DNA of 47,575 nucleotides, taken from contig MKSX01000025.1 of NCBI GenBank assembly GCA_001897445.1, positions 1-47,575 of the forward strand. Reading direction: 5' to 3'. The translations under genes and the position numbers were made by a program. The notes under the pieces are model-generated. The model saw only the letters and a list, made by a program, of their open reading frames with translations, searched no databases and had not been told where the DNA came from. This stretch comes from Alphaproteobacteria bacterium 33-17. Lineage in GTDB: Bacteria > Pseudomonadota > Alphaproteobacteria > Rickettsiales > 33-17. The first letter of the stretch is position 1. Every line of letters begins with the position of its first letter. Positions 1 to 7,211 of the stretch are shown here, piece by piece.

Positions 1-264
1 ATTACAAAAAGAAAATTAGATACAAGACACAAAATTGAATTAGGCGGTCTTGTAATTAAGTCTAAGATAATAGAAATGTTTGAGCGGGAATTTGAACAGT
101 TTAAAACTAAAGACGAGAAGTTTAATAGTCAGGCTTTAGTACTTGGGGCATTGCTTTCTGTTTGCAATAGTATTAAAGATGATCCTGTTACAATATATAA
201 AGAATATACAAAACTAGGTATAGAATCCCTAAATGACAAGACGAAGAAAGAAACAAAACAATAA
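1..264 (+). CDS. traD: TraD, Ti-type conjugal transfer protein (5' end at window edge)
   Basis: The frame is open from base 1 and reads a basic start followed by IELGGLVIK, the hallmark of the small TraD proteins encoded beside traC and divergent from traA on Ti-type conjugative plasmids. These proteins accompany the MobQ relaxase; their exact role is poorly defined. The first ATG is at base 76, but this would remove the conserved IELGG block, so it is not the true start. If the two window ends are joined, no ATG, GTG or TTG lies in this frame between the nearest upstream stop and the IELGG block, and the only plausible start is ATT at base 1, giving MTKRKLDTRHK. The 3' end overlaps pld by 32 nt. 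Confidence 0.72.
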   Translation: MTKRKLDTRHKIELGGLVIKSKIIEMFEREFEQFKTKDEKFNSQALVLGALLSVCNSIKDDPVTIYKEYTKLGIESLNDKTKKETKQ

Positions 265-880
265 CCTTATTATACCAAAAAAGTTTACGATAGGGTCATT
301 AATTGTACTAGTTGCGGTATTGGTGTACCAAGGTATGCAGATTCTGATCATTGAGCAAAAATCTAGTTTACAAAAAGATGAAGTAACAACATGTTTTACG
401 CCCCCTGCTGGATGCCAACAAATTAACATTAATTACATAAATAAAGCTCAGAATGAGATTTTAATGGGAGCTTATTCCTTCACTGCCAAACCTATACAAT
501 TAGCTTTGAAAGATGCCTTACAAAGAGGGGTTAGGGTAACAATTATAATTGATAAGCAGCAAGTTAAAAATCACAATATCCTTCAGGAAATTATACATCC
601 TGCCTTTACCCTAATTGTTCCAGACAATGTTACTGGAATTTTTCATAACAAAATTGTTGTTATCGACCATAAATATCTTATTACTGGATCTTCCAATTTT
701 ACAAATGCTGCTGAGTTTAGAAATGCAGAAAATACGATTTATACAACAAATCAGTATCTTGTAGGTAAATACTATAATTATTTAAGTACCTTCGTACCAA
801 ACCATCAAATTTTAGTATATATTGATAAGTTTGTTAGCCCTTCCTTTCTTCCAAAAGAGTGGCAACAGTTTATTGAATGA
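233..880 (+). CDS. pld: Membrane-anchored phospholipase D / Nuc-family protein
   Basis: A protein of 215 aa with a basic N-terminus, one hydrophobic segment (about residues 19-40, signal anchor or signal peptide) and a single HKD motif: H138-N-K140 followed by D145 in HNKIVVIDHKYLITGSSNF. A single-HKD protein of about 200 aa is typical of the Nuc/PLD family, whose members dimerise to form one active site and cut phosphodiester bonds in DNA or phospholipids. The short secreted rickettsial phospholipase D has the same design. It overlaps traD by 32 nt and is the last gene of the traC-traD unit, so it is probably expressed with the transfer genes. A role as transfer-associated nuclease or as secreted lipase cannot be separated from sequence alone. 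Confidence 0.85.
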   Translation: MTRRRKKQNNNLIIPKKFTIGSLIVLVAVLVYQGMQILIIEQKSSLQKDEVTTCFTPPAGCQQININYINKAQNEILMGAYSFTAKPIQLALKDALQRGVRVTIIIDKQQVKNHNILQEIIHPAFTLIVPDNVTGIFHNKIVVIDHKYLITGSSNFTNAAEFRNAENTIYTTNQYLVGKYYNYLSTFVPNHQILVYIDKFVSPSFLPKEWQQFIE

Positions 881-883
881 AAA

Positions 884-908
884 AACCCCCGCTCAAAAAG
901 CAGGGGTT
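884..908 (-). terminator. Hairpin with T-run on the minus strand
   Basis: AACCCC and AGGGGTT form the arms, with an additional GCT/AGC pairing inside. The run of A before the hairpin on the plus strand makes a T-run on the minus strand, so the canonical orientation is minus. It lies just after the pld stop and may act in both directions. Confidence 0.6.
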
Positions 909-1117
909 CAGCAAACCGTATTCACCATTCCCAAATATCATTTGTATCCATATTTTTCAAGTAAAGATTCATTCTTTAGGCTGAATAATTTATCAATTCA
1001 TTGAAATATATGGAAATTTAATATTGACATGTTAAAGGATATAAATCACAATAATAAGATGAAGCGATTAGAAATGATTAAATCAGTTTTGATCATGTCA
1101 GTTTTGCGAGGTATAAA

Positions 1118-1342
1118 ATGGCTTTAACAAAGAAAAATACAACTAAATATAATATTATAGTCCCTAAAGAGCTTGATGTAGCTCTTCAAGAAATGTCTAT
1201 AAAATTAGAAATAGAAAAGCCAACAATAGTAAGGAAGTTACTAAACTTAGCAATAAAAAATTATGCTGAGTTTGATGATCAAAATCATTTAAAGGCAATT
1301 AAGAGGTCATTTTTTGATGATGCGATAGAATTTAAGTCTTAA
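1118..1342 (+). CDS. Small ribbon-helix-helix protein
   Basis: A protein of 74 aa. The segment KYNIIVPKELDVALQEMS followed by a helix with a VRKLLNLAIKNY pattern fits a ribbon-helix-helix (MetJ/Arc/CopG) DNA-binding fold: one beta strand, then two helices. Such proteins on plasmids control copy number, partition or an antitoxin promoter. No toxin gene is adjacent. The upstream 110 nt contain a TTGACA box at 1024 and a direct repeat of TCAGTTTTG at about 1084 and 1099, which could be its own operator. The gene is followed at once by a strong terminator, so it is monocistronic. It lies upstream of the rep-like gene, so a copy-control role is possible but only inferred. Confidence 0.7.
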   Translation: MALTKKNTTKYNIIVPKELDVALQEMSIKLEIEKPTIVRKLLNLAIKNYAEFDDQNHLKAIKRSFFDDAIEFKS

Positions 1343-1350
1343 AGGTATAA

Positions 1351-1376
1351 AAAAAAGCTCCTTGCAGGGAGCTTTT
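1351..1376 (+). terminator. Rho-independent terminator after the RHH gene
   Basis: AAAAAAGCTCC and GGGAGCTTTTT form an 11-bp stem around a short TGCA-type loop, ending in a T-run. It is symmetrical and would work on both strands. Confidence 0.88.
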
Positions 1377-1394
1377 TATTATCTTTTTTGGTAT

Positions 1395-1490
1395 CTACTG
1401 TTAATTTTTGGAACAATAACAAGAAACCTCATCACTTCTTAGATTACTCCAAAAGTTATCAGTAGTCAACACTACATGTTTAATTTTTGG
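1395..1490 (+). repeat. Pair of near-identical direct repeats upstream of the rep-like gene
   Basis: CTACTGTTAATTTTTGG (1395-1411) recurs as CTACATGTTTAATTTTTGG (1472-1490), followed by a near-palindrome (TGGAAAATTTTTCA) and a very AT-rich stretch up to the rep-like start. The whole interval 1377-1585 has no gene. Repeats plus AT-rich DNA next to a replication gene are the usual layout of a replication origin, but with only two copies this remains a candidate. Confidence 0.3.
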
Positions 1491-1585
1491 GGGAAAAATG
1501 GAAAATTTTTCATTAATACAGATAAAATCAAGTCAAATTACATTATATACGTTTACTTTTAGCTTAAGCCTTTAAGGAATTCGTC

Positions 1586-2953
1586 ATGCTACAATATTGT
1601 ACAGATTCCTCAGGGCTTAATGCTTCTGTGTCCCCTTCCCTGTTTAATTCAGGAGAAGAAGTAACTGCTGAGTCTCTGTTAAATGAATTATTAGATCTTC
1701 AAAATTCATCTATTGATCCTTTAATGGAAGAATGGCTTAAAGAAAGATACAAACACTTTAAACCAATTATAAATAGATTCAATGACAACGAGTATTTTAA
1801 ACTAAAGGATAAAAGATATAGGAAAGACTGTTACAAAGTAATCAAATACATACTTTTCAAAGAGCAGAAAAGGCTTGAGGCTAAAAAAGAACTGAGCTGG
1901 GTAGTTTTAGACCAAGAGTATTTAATCAATGTGTTTGGACTTGAAAGATCTAAAATTGACGTTGTATTTGAAATATTGACTGGCAGCGGCATCATTGAGT
2001 TTATGGGAGAGAAATTGTATTCAGTTTGTACAAGTGCTGCCCTACTCTTCTTAAATAATAACGGTCTAGGGTATTTGTATAACCGTGATTGCTCCTATAT
2101 AGAAGAAATCAACAAGTTTAAAGATGGCGAAAGAATATTCGATATGCTTTCAAATAAAAAACTTGATGCAGAAATGATTGAAAACGGTCATATACTTTTC
2201 GAGCTAAAAAGAAAGAACCCAACTTTCATCAAATTCTTAGAAATAATCTATAAAGAAATATTTGCTGCACATAAGGGCTATAAGGTAAGAAACAAACCTA
2301 TTAAATATTATGCATCTAAATGCGGATGTAGCGAAAGAACCATAAAAAGATACAAAAAAATACTTAAACTATTTGGAATCAAATTTCTTCCTTCTTTTTT
2401 TAAAGCATGGAATGGAAAAAAGCGTGCTTACGATAAAATGGTTATTGAGAATCCAAAACTGGTTGTACGAATCATTGAAAGTCTATTTGAGCAACATGAA
2501 CATAAACTAAGCTTTGTTGATAATAATAAAAGAAGTTGTCACCTCTTATTTATTAAAATAAATAATGTACAAAAAAGAAGTATAATAGGAACAAGAACAA
2601 AACAATCAGATAAACTATTTTCTGAAAATCCTCTTTTCAAACCACGTTTAAAACAAGAAATTGATGTTGTAGAATACTATTCTGAACATTCAGATGATAT
2701 AATTCATCATTTTGCTAAAAAATTCTCTAAAATACTTTCTTTGAAGGATGTTGGAAAACTTGTTGATAAATTTATAAGCCTACTATTCGCTGAAAAGACC
2801 TATAAGCTTTCAAGGAAGTTATTTGTTTATAGACTATCAAACTACATTCATGCTAAGGCTAAGGCGCAGGAACACTGTGGTTCAAAATATAAAGGATACA
2901 AAATCAAAGAATTACAAGATAAGGAATATTATGTTTCAAAAAAAGTTAGTTAA
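1586..2953 (+). CDS. Putative plasmid replication protein with helix-turn-helix
   Basis: A protein of 455 aa. I do not recognise a named Rep family. It contains a convincing helix-turn-helix near residues 235-265 (IKYYASKCGCSERTIKRYKK), preceded by an N-terminal helical region with a second wHTH-like block (about residues 95-150). The C-terminal third is basic and Lys-rich. There is no Walker motif. Position supports a replication role: AT-rich DNA with direct repeats lies upstream, a DnaB-like ATPase overlaps its 3' end, and parA follows after the IS element. The start is ATG with AAGGAA 9 nt upstream. A transcriptional regulator is the alternative. Confidence 0.55.
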   Translation: MLQYCTDSSGLNASVSPSLFNSGEEVTAESLLNELLDLQNSSIDPLMEEWLKERYKHFKPIINRFNDNEYFKLKDKRYRKDCYKVIKYILFKEQKRLEAKKELSWVVLDQEYLINVFGLERSKIDVVFEILTGSGIIEFMGEKLYSVCTSAALLFLNNNGLGYLYNRDCSYIEEINKFKDGERIFDMLSNKKLDAEMIENGHILFELKRKNPTFIKFLEIIYKEIFAAHKGYKVRNKPIKYYASKCGCSERTIKRYKKILKLFGIKFLPSFFKAWNGKKRAYDKMVIENPKLVVRIIESLFEQHEHKLSFVDNNKRSCHLLFIKINNVQKRSIIGTRTKQSDKLFSENPLFKPRLKQEIDVVEYYSEHSDDIIHHFAKKFSKILSLKDVGKLVDKFISLLFAEKTYKLSRKLFVYRLSNYIHAKAKAQEHCGSKYKGYKIKELQDKEYYVSKKVS

Positions 2954-3605
2954 TTATTTTAAGTCTGGCATTGAGCCTATCGATCAATACTACAATGATA
3001 ATGTTTTTTCTGAAAAAACAATTAACTTCATTAATAGCAATAGAGTTAAAACCTCTACAATTACATTAAAGAAAATATTATTCCAGCTTTATAAAGATGG
3101 GCTTTTGTATAGTAATAAAGCTTACTATTTAGATCTCAATATTTATGAACCGTATGACTCAAGGTTGGATAGTATGCAAAACTTAGTATATGATAAGCAT
3201 GAAACCTATGATGATATTTCTTTAAAGAACAAGTTACAGACTTTAGCTAGTATAAATTTACACACTGACAAACAATATAAATTTGTATTTATAGACTATA
3301 TAAATAATATGAAAGTCTTTGATGAAGAAATAAATGATCAAAAAAAAAATAAAATGTTACAAATTATGTATATCCTATCTGAAATGAAACTTAATGATAA
3401 TATTACATTCTTTATTTCTCGATATCAGAAAGAACTTACAGATAATTTATTGTGTTTAACCTCAACTGAAGACTTTATATTAAATTATGCTGACTTTCTG
3501 TTAAACATTAAATTTAACAACGATACTAAAGATCTCTTTTATAACATTGTTAAAAACCGTCATAGATCTATCTTCTCATGTAAGGTTCATCTTCCGTTTA
3601 AATGA
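2931..3605 (+). CDS. Degenerate DnaB/RecA-like ATPase overlapping the rep-like gene
   Basis: A protein of 224 aa starting at ATG 2931 (AAGGAA upstream), overlapping the rep-like gene by 23 nt in another frame, which suggests translational coupling. The middle reads KFVFIDYINNM, matching the Walker B region of DnaB helicases (hydrophobics then IDYLQL), followed by a helix and ITFFISRYQKE, matching the ALSQLNRE sensor block, then DFILNYADFLLNI, matching the DADVVLFL strand. The Walker A region (about residues 25-40, NSNRVKTST) keeps Lys-Thr but lacks the glycines. It is half the size of DnaB and lacks its N-terminal domain. A helicase-loading or plasmid-specific accessory role is inferred; it may not hydrolyse ATP. 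Confidence 0.45.
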   Translation: MFQKKLVNYFKSGIEPIDQYYNDNVFSEKTINFINSNRVKTSTITLKKILFQLYKDGLLYSNKAYYLDLNIYEPYDSRLDSMQNLVYDKHETYDDISLKNKLQTLASINLHTDKQYKFVFIDYINNMKVFDEEINDQKKNKMLQIMYILSEMKLNDNITFFISRYQKELTDNLLCLTSTEDFILNYADFLLNIKFNNDTKDLFYNIVKNRHRSIFSCKVHLPFK

Positions 3606-3734
3606 ATAGAAGCATAACCTTTTAAAAAACTGATTTATTTTTTTTTAATTTTATGCTATGTTGCCTTTTGCAACACCTATCTTTTACGAATTTTTCTACG
3701 ACTTTTGTATATATCAGGTGTTGCACTATAGTAA

Positions 3735-3860
3735 CGGCTTAGGATATCTTTTTGACATTCTCCCCCAGCTGAAGCAAGGAGATTCATGTGCAGTTAAACT
3801 GCAACAGGAAGAAAATGATTGCTCATTTCTACAGATTCCTGCTTCCGACCAATTACTTGA
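3735..3860 (-). ncRNA. Probable TnpB guide RNA (omega/reRNA) at the tnpB 3' end
   Basis: On the minus strand the end of tnpB runs into TGCAGTTTAACTGCA (a perfect short hairpin at about 3787-3801) and then the terminal hairpin ending at 3752. In characterised TnpB systems the RNA overlaps the 3' end of tnpB, ends at the right end of the element, and carries the flanking host bases as guide. Here the guide would be the minus-strand bases just left of 3752. Boundaries are approximate. Confidence 0.42.
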
Positions 3861-5040
3861 TTCGATCCACAGGCCATCACGGCGTGTCCCGCCGCTCTTA
3901 TATTCTTAGCTGCATTTATATCAGCATGATCTTGGTAAGCACATTCTACACACTCAAATATTTCTCTTTTCGGTCTGTTATCTTGTGACACATGAGAACA
4001 AGAGCTACACTTTTGTGATGTATACTTGGGGTCAATCTTTATCAACTTTCCACCAAGCCACTTTTGTTTGTACTCAAGCATAGTTGTGAAGTTATGCCAA
4101 CCCTGATCTAATATAGCTTTATTAAGACCGGATTTAGCTTTTACATTCCTGCCAGGTTCTTCTATAGTACCTTTTGCAGATTTAGTAAGATTACTTATTT
4201 TTAAATCTTCTATTACTACTACGCCGTGGCTTTTGGAAATAGTAGTTGATAGCTTTTGTAAGTAATCCTTCCTAATGTTTTTTATTTTATTATGTAATGC
4301 TGATATTTTTTTCTTTTGTTTATACCAGTTTTGTGAAAACTTCTCTTTTCTTGCTAATTTACGCTGCTCTAAGGCAAATTTATTTTGGTGTAGTCTAAAG
4401 CTTGAAATAGCTTTAGGCATATCACCACTTGATGCTGCTGCAATGCTATCCACCACACCAAAATCAAGTCCTATCACCTTATCGTTATGTGAGTGTCGTG
4501 GTTCTTCTACTTCACATTCAGTTTGAATTGATACGTACCAGTGATTTCCTTCTTTACTAACTGTAGTATTTTTTATTGTCCCTTCTACTTCCTTACTTAT
4601 AAAAAAACCAACAAATCCGATTTTCGGTAAAAATATCCTTCTATTGTCAATCTTTACTCCTTGAGGGTAACGGAAACTATAGTGTACACCTTTTTTCTTA
4701 AAGCGCGGGTCTTGTCTTCCCTTTACTTTAAACACATCCCATATAGCTTTGTCTAAGTCTTTGAGAGTTTGCTGAAGTGATTGTGAAGGTGCATCTTTGA
4801 GCCAAACTAATTCTTCTTCCTTTTTCCACAAGGTAAGTTCCTTAGCTAATTCTTCATAAGGTAGATATTTTTGACCTTCTTCTTTTCTTTGCTTTTGAAT
4901 TCCTAGTGCCTTGTTCCAAACAAATCTACAGCAGCCAGCAAACTGAAATAGCTTTTGTTCTATTTCATCATTGGTCTTAAGTCTGTAACAATATGCTTTG
5001 ACAAGTTCCATAATATAATCCGTTTATATGAGAAATCTTA
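3752..5040 (-). mobile_element. tnpB-only IS element (IS1341/IS605 type)
   Basis: The element holds tnpB but no Y1 transposase (tnpA). The right end is recognisable on the minus strand: a hairpin (TCTCC pairing with GGAGA) followed by GAATGTCAA, a form common at right ends of IS605-family elements. The left end lies between the tnpB start at 5011 and about 5100 and cannot be fixed from the sequence. The element sits between the DnaB-like gene and the partition locus and does not visibly interrupt a gene. Bases 3606-3751 to its left hold no gene. Confidence 0.6.
3794..5011 (-). CDS. tnpB: TnpB RNA-guided endonuclease
   Basis: A protein of 405 aa, full length for the family. The N-terminal HTH domain (AGCCRFVWNKAL, about residue 25-40) is followed by the split RuvC domain: Asp in VIGLDFGVVDS (about residue 182), Glu in VVIEDLKISNL (about 267) and Asp in DHADINAAKN (about 362). 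A four-cysteine zinc ribbon (CSSC and CVEC) lies between the last two. All catalytic residues are present, so the nuclease looks active. In known systems TnpB uses an RNA from its own 3' end to cut a target beside a short motif and so helps the element persist. The partner transposase is missing, so movement would need a tnpA in trans. Confidence 0.93.
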   Translation of the reverse strand: MELVKAYCYRLKTNDEIEQKLFQFAGCCRFVWNKALGIQKQRKEEGQKYLPYEELAKELTLWKKEEELVWLKDAPSQSLQQTLKDLDKAIWDVFKVKGRQDPRFKKKGVHYSFRYPQGVKIDNRRIFLPKIGFVGFFISKEVEGTIKNTTVSKEGNHWYVSIQTECEVEEPRHSHNDKVIGLDFGVVDSIAAASSGDMPKAISSFRLHQNKFALEQRKLARKEKFSQNWYKQKKKISALHNKIKNIRKDYLQKLSTTISKSHGVVVIEDLKISNLTKSAKGTIEEPGRNVKAKSGLNKAILDQGWHNFTTMLEYKQKWLGGKLIKIDPKYTSQKCSSCSHVSQDNRPKREIFECVECAYQDHADINAAKNIRAAGHAVMACGSNQVIGRKQESVEMSNHFLPVAV

Positions 5041-5099
5041 CTGAACAATACATAAAAATAAAGAATAAAATTATAAGGCTAAAGAAATAGTATTTATCA

Positions 5100-5240
5100 G
5101 AAGAAATATGTAATCATATAAAGATGAAAACATGATTATATGTAATCAGTATCACATTATTTCATAAATAAATGAAAATATGTATTGCATTAGCATGAAA
5201 GTATGATATCATGTAAATATGATGTCAGGAAAGCATGGCA
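5100..5240 (+). promoter_or_regulatory. Cluster of ATGAT/ATCAT palindromes upstream of parA
   Basis: The interval carries several short overlapping palindromes built on ATGATATCAT and TAATCATAT/ATATGATTA. Related motifs recur directly after the partition genes (for example ATATGATTTCATAT near 6129) and again near 6288. Such repeats flanking a parA/RHH pair are typical of a centromere (parS) and autoregulatory operator bound by the RHH partner. The assignment rests on position and repetition only. Confidence 0.45.
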
Positions 5241-5260
5241 CATGTAATCAAGGGGGGTAT

Positions 5261-5914
5261 ATGACTGTGATATCAATTTTAAATCAAAAAGGTGGCGCTG
5301 GTAAAACCACTTTAGCAACTAATATTGCTAAGGGTTTGCAGTTGGAGGGACATAAAGTATTATTAGTGGACTCAGATCCACAAGGTAGTGCTAGAGACTG
5401 GTCGGCGGCTAATGAGAACTGTTCTATAACTGTAGTAGGAATTGATAGACCTACAATAGATAGAGACATTAAGAATATAAAATCACAATATGAATATATT
5501 GTGATAGATGGTGCGCCACAAGCTCATGATTTAGCTGTAAGTGCTATTAAAGCATCTGATCTAGTTTTAATACCTGTACAGCCTTCACCATATGATATTT
5601 GGGCGGCAGAAGCACTAGTAAACTTAGTTAAACAAAGAATTGAGATTACTAATGGCGAGCTGAAAGCCGCTTTTGTAATAAGTAGGGCTATATATGGAAC
5701 AAAAATTGGTGAAAGTGTAGTAGAAGCTCTTTCAGGTTATGAATTAGATATATTAAAAACTAGAACATTCCAAAGAGTCGTATACTCGACTACTGCCGCA
5801 CAAGGATTATCCGTTTTTGAATCTGCAAAACAAGATGAGGCTGCTATGGATGAAATAAGTAACATTATTCAGGAAGCAAAAATGAAATTAAAAGAGGAGG
5901 TTATTCATGATTAG
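5261..5914 (+). CDS. parA: ParA partition ATPase
   Basis: A protein of 217 aa with the deviant Walker A KGGAGKTTLA near the N-terminus, Walker A' VDSDPQGSARDW and Walker B IVIDGAP. The length and lack of an N-terminal HTH place it with small plasmid ParA/ParF-type (type Ib) ATPases, which move plasmid copies apart by forming ATP-dependent gradients or filaments on the nucleoid. An upstream in-frame ATG at 5219 exists, but the start at 5261 has a strong AGGGGGG ribosome site and gives the usual N-terminus MTVISILNQKGG. It overlaps the downstream RHH gene by 8 nt. Confidence 0.95.
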   Translation: MTVISILNQKGGAGKTTLATNIAKGLQLEGHKVLLVDSDPQGSARDWSAANENCSITVVGIDRPTIDRDIKNIKSQYEYIVIDGAPQAHDLAVSAIKASDLVLIPVQPSPYDIWAAEALVNLVKQRIEITNGELKAAFVISRAIYGTKIGESVVEALSGYELDILKTRTFQRVVYSTTAAQGLSVFESAKQDEAAMDEISNIIQEAKMKLKEEVIHD

Positions 5915-6104
5915 TTTAAAAGCAGGTAGACCAAGTAGAGAAAAGGAAGTTCAAACCATTAATGATATAGGTAAGAAAAATAAAGTAAGGTTATCTTTTG
6001 ATTTAGATAAAGAATTACATAAAAGACTTAAGCTAATTGCAATGGAAAAAGAAGTATCATTACAAGACTTAGTCATATCAATCCTGAAAAAGGAAAACAT
6101 GTAA
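5907..6104 (+). CDS. RHH centromere-binding partner of ParA
   Basis: A protein of 65 aa with a flexible basic N-terminus and a ribbon-helix-helix C-terminal part (KVRLSFDLDKELHKRL, then a second helix SLQDLVISILKK). Type Ib partition systems pair a small ParA with exactly such an RHH protein (ParG-like), which binds the centromere and represses its own operon. The 8-nt overlap with parA and the palindrome clusters on both sides of the pair fit. GAGGAGG precedes the ATG. Confidence 0.8.
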   Translation: MISLKAGRPSREKEVQTINDIGKKNKVRLSFDLDKELHKRLKLIAMEKEVSLQDLVISILKKENM

Positions 6105-6206
6105 TTATGATAATATGAGAACAGGAATATATGATTTCATATTATAATGAATATATGAGTAGTTAAATAATCTAAGTCAAAAATAAATGATTTAATGGTA
6201 TTAAAA

Positions 6207-6250
6207 AAGGAGAGGGGCATAATGCAATACGCTATTCTCCTTCTTTGTTT
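6207..6250 (+). terminator. Terminator-like hairpin after the partition operon
   Basis: AAGGAGA (6207-6213) pairs with TTCTCCTT (6235-6242), followed by CTTTGTTTT. The loop is long (about 21 nt), so it is a moderate candidate. It separates the partition operon from the convergent minus-strand operon. Confidence 0.5.
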
Positions 6251-6303
6251 TAGATGAAAACATTATATAATGAAATAATGAAATCATACTATCATAGTTT
6301 CAT

Positions 6304-7200
6304 CTATCTATATAAAGATTGGGTGTTTTCATTTACTCTTGCTCTGAAAGGGTTGGAATCACGACCAACATCACTTACTACAGTATTCCTCACAATAGGG
6401 ATTTTCTTTTCGTTTGTAACAACTTTATTCTTTCCAAAGAAATATTCTTTTATGCTATAATAAGATTCTGCAGTCCAGTTAATAGCTTTTTTGCTGTATT
6501 CAACAGCTGATGAAAACCATTTAAATTTAGAAAGGATTTTTTCAGCTGCTTTACATACTATAGTGATGCAGCTACCTAGCAAAAATGTAGTGAAACCAGA
6601 TCTGAAGCCAGATCGAATCCCTACAATTAACCCTAATACAACGCTTAAGGCAATGAACCCTTTTGGCATCATATATTTATAAATGCTTGTTGCGTAATCA
6701 ACATCCTTTTTGACTACAGGCTTTTTCTTTTCTTCAAGTCTTGTGATTTTTTCACGATTATTGTTGAATATAGCTTCAAATATATCATTTTGATAATTGC
6801 TATCTACCGAGTCAAAAATCTCTTTCTCTAATGAATATGTTTCATCATCGTGATACTGTACTTTTTTAAGTCCTTTAGCATTAAAATTAGTTTGAGTATT
6901 TTCGAAATTAACCAGCCTCATTAAACAATGTGAAAAATCAGTATTGTTCAAATTACAGTTCTTGAAATTGATATTTATGAATGTAAAGTAGGATAGATCC
7001 TCATTGGAAAGATCAAGGTTCTCAATTACATTATTTGCAGGGTTTCCAATTACACAAAATGCGTGGTGTTTATCTGCTAAATTCTTCTGAGTATAAAGGG
7101 CAAGTGCTGGTTTAATACCCAAACCGTCTTTTGTAAGTTTATGTAATTCTACAAATTCATTAATTGATAAAATATGAATATTTAATGTTACGTTTGTCAT
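6304..7200 (-). CDS. Unrecognised membrane protein with pentapeptide-like repeats
   Basis: A protein of 298 aa from the ATG at 7200, chosen because AGGAGA lies just upstream; an ORF start at 7278 would overlap the previous gene. Residues about 75-115 form short pentapeptide-like repeats (LDLSNEDLSYFTF, NFKNCNLNNTDFSHC), which usually build a right-handed beta helix. Residues about 180-225 contain two hydrophobic, Gly-rich segments, probably membrane-spanning. I recognise no family. It is the last gene of a three-gene minus-strand operon (spacing 11 nt to the gene before). Pentapeptide repeats in intracellular bacteria often occur in effectors; this is inference. Confidence 0.7.
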   Translation of the reverse strand: MTNVTLNIHILSINEFVELHKLTKDGLGIKPALALYTQKNLADKHHAFCVIGNPANNVIENLDLSNEDLSYFTFININFKNCNLNNTDFSHCLMRLVNFENTQTNFNAKGLKKVQYHDDETYSLEKEIFDSVDSNYQNDIFEAIFNNNREKITRLEEKKKPVVKKDVDYATSIYKYMMPKGFIALSVVLGLIVGIRSGFRSGFTTFLLGSCITIVCKAAEKILSKFKWFSSAVEYSKKAINWTAESYYSIKEYFFGKNKVVTNEKKIPIVRNTVVSDVGRDSNPFRARVNENTQSLYR

Positions 7201-7211
7201 GTTTATTTCTC

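Noticed and set aside
884..908. CRISPR-like or phage site
   Set aside because: A single hairpin with no repeated unit; it is a terminator-like structure.
5219..5260. Longer ParA with start at 5219
   Set aside because: The extension lies in the repeat region and lacks a ribosome site; the start at 5261 has a strong one.
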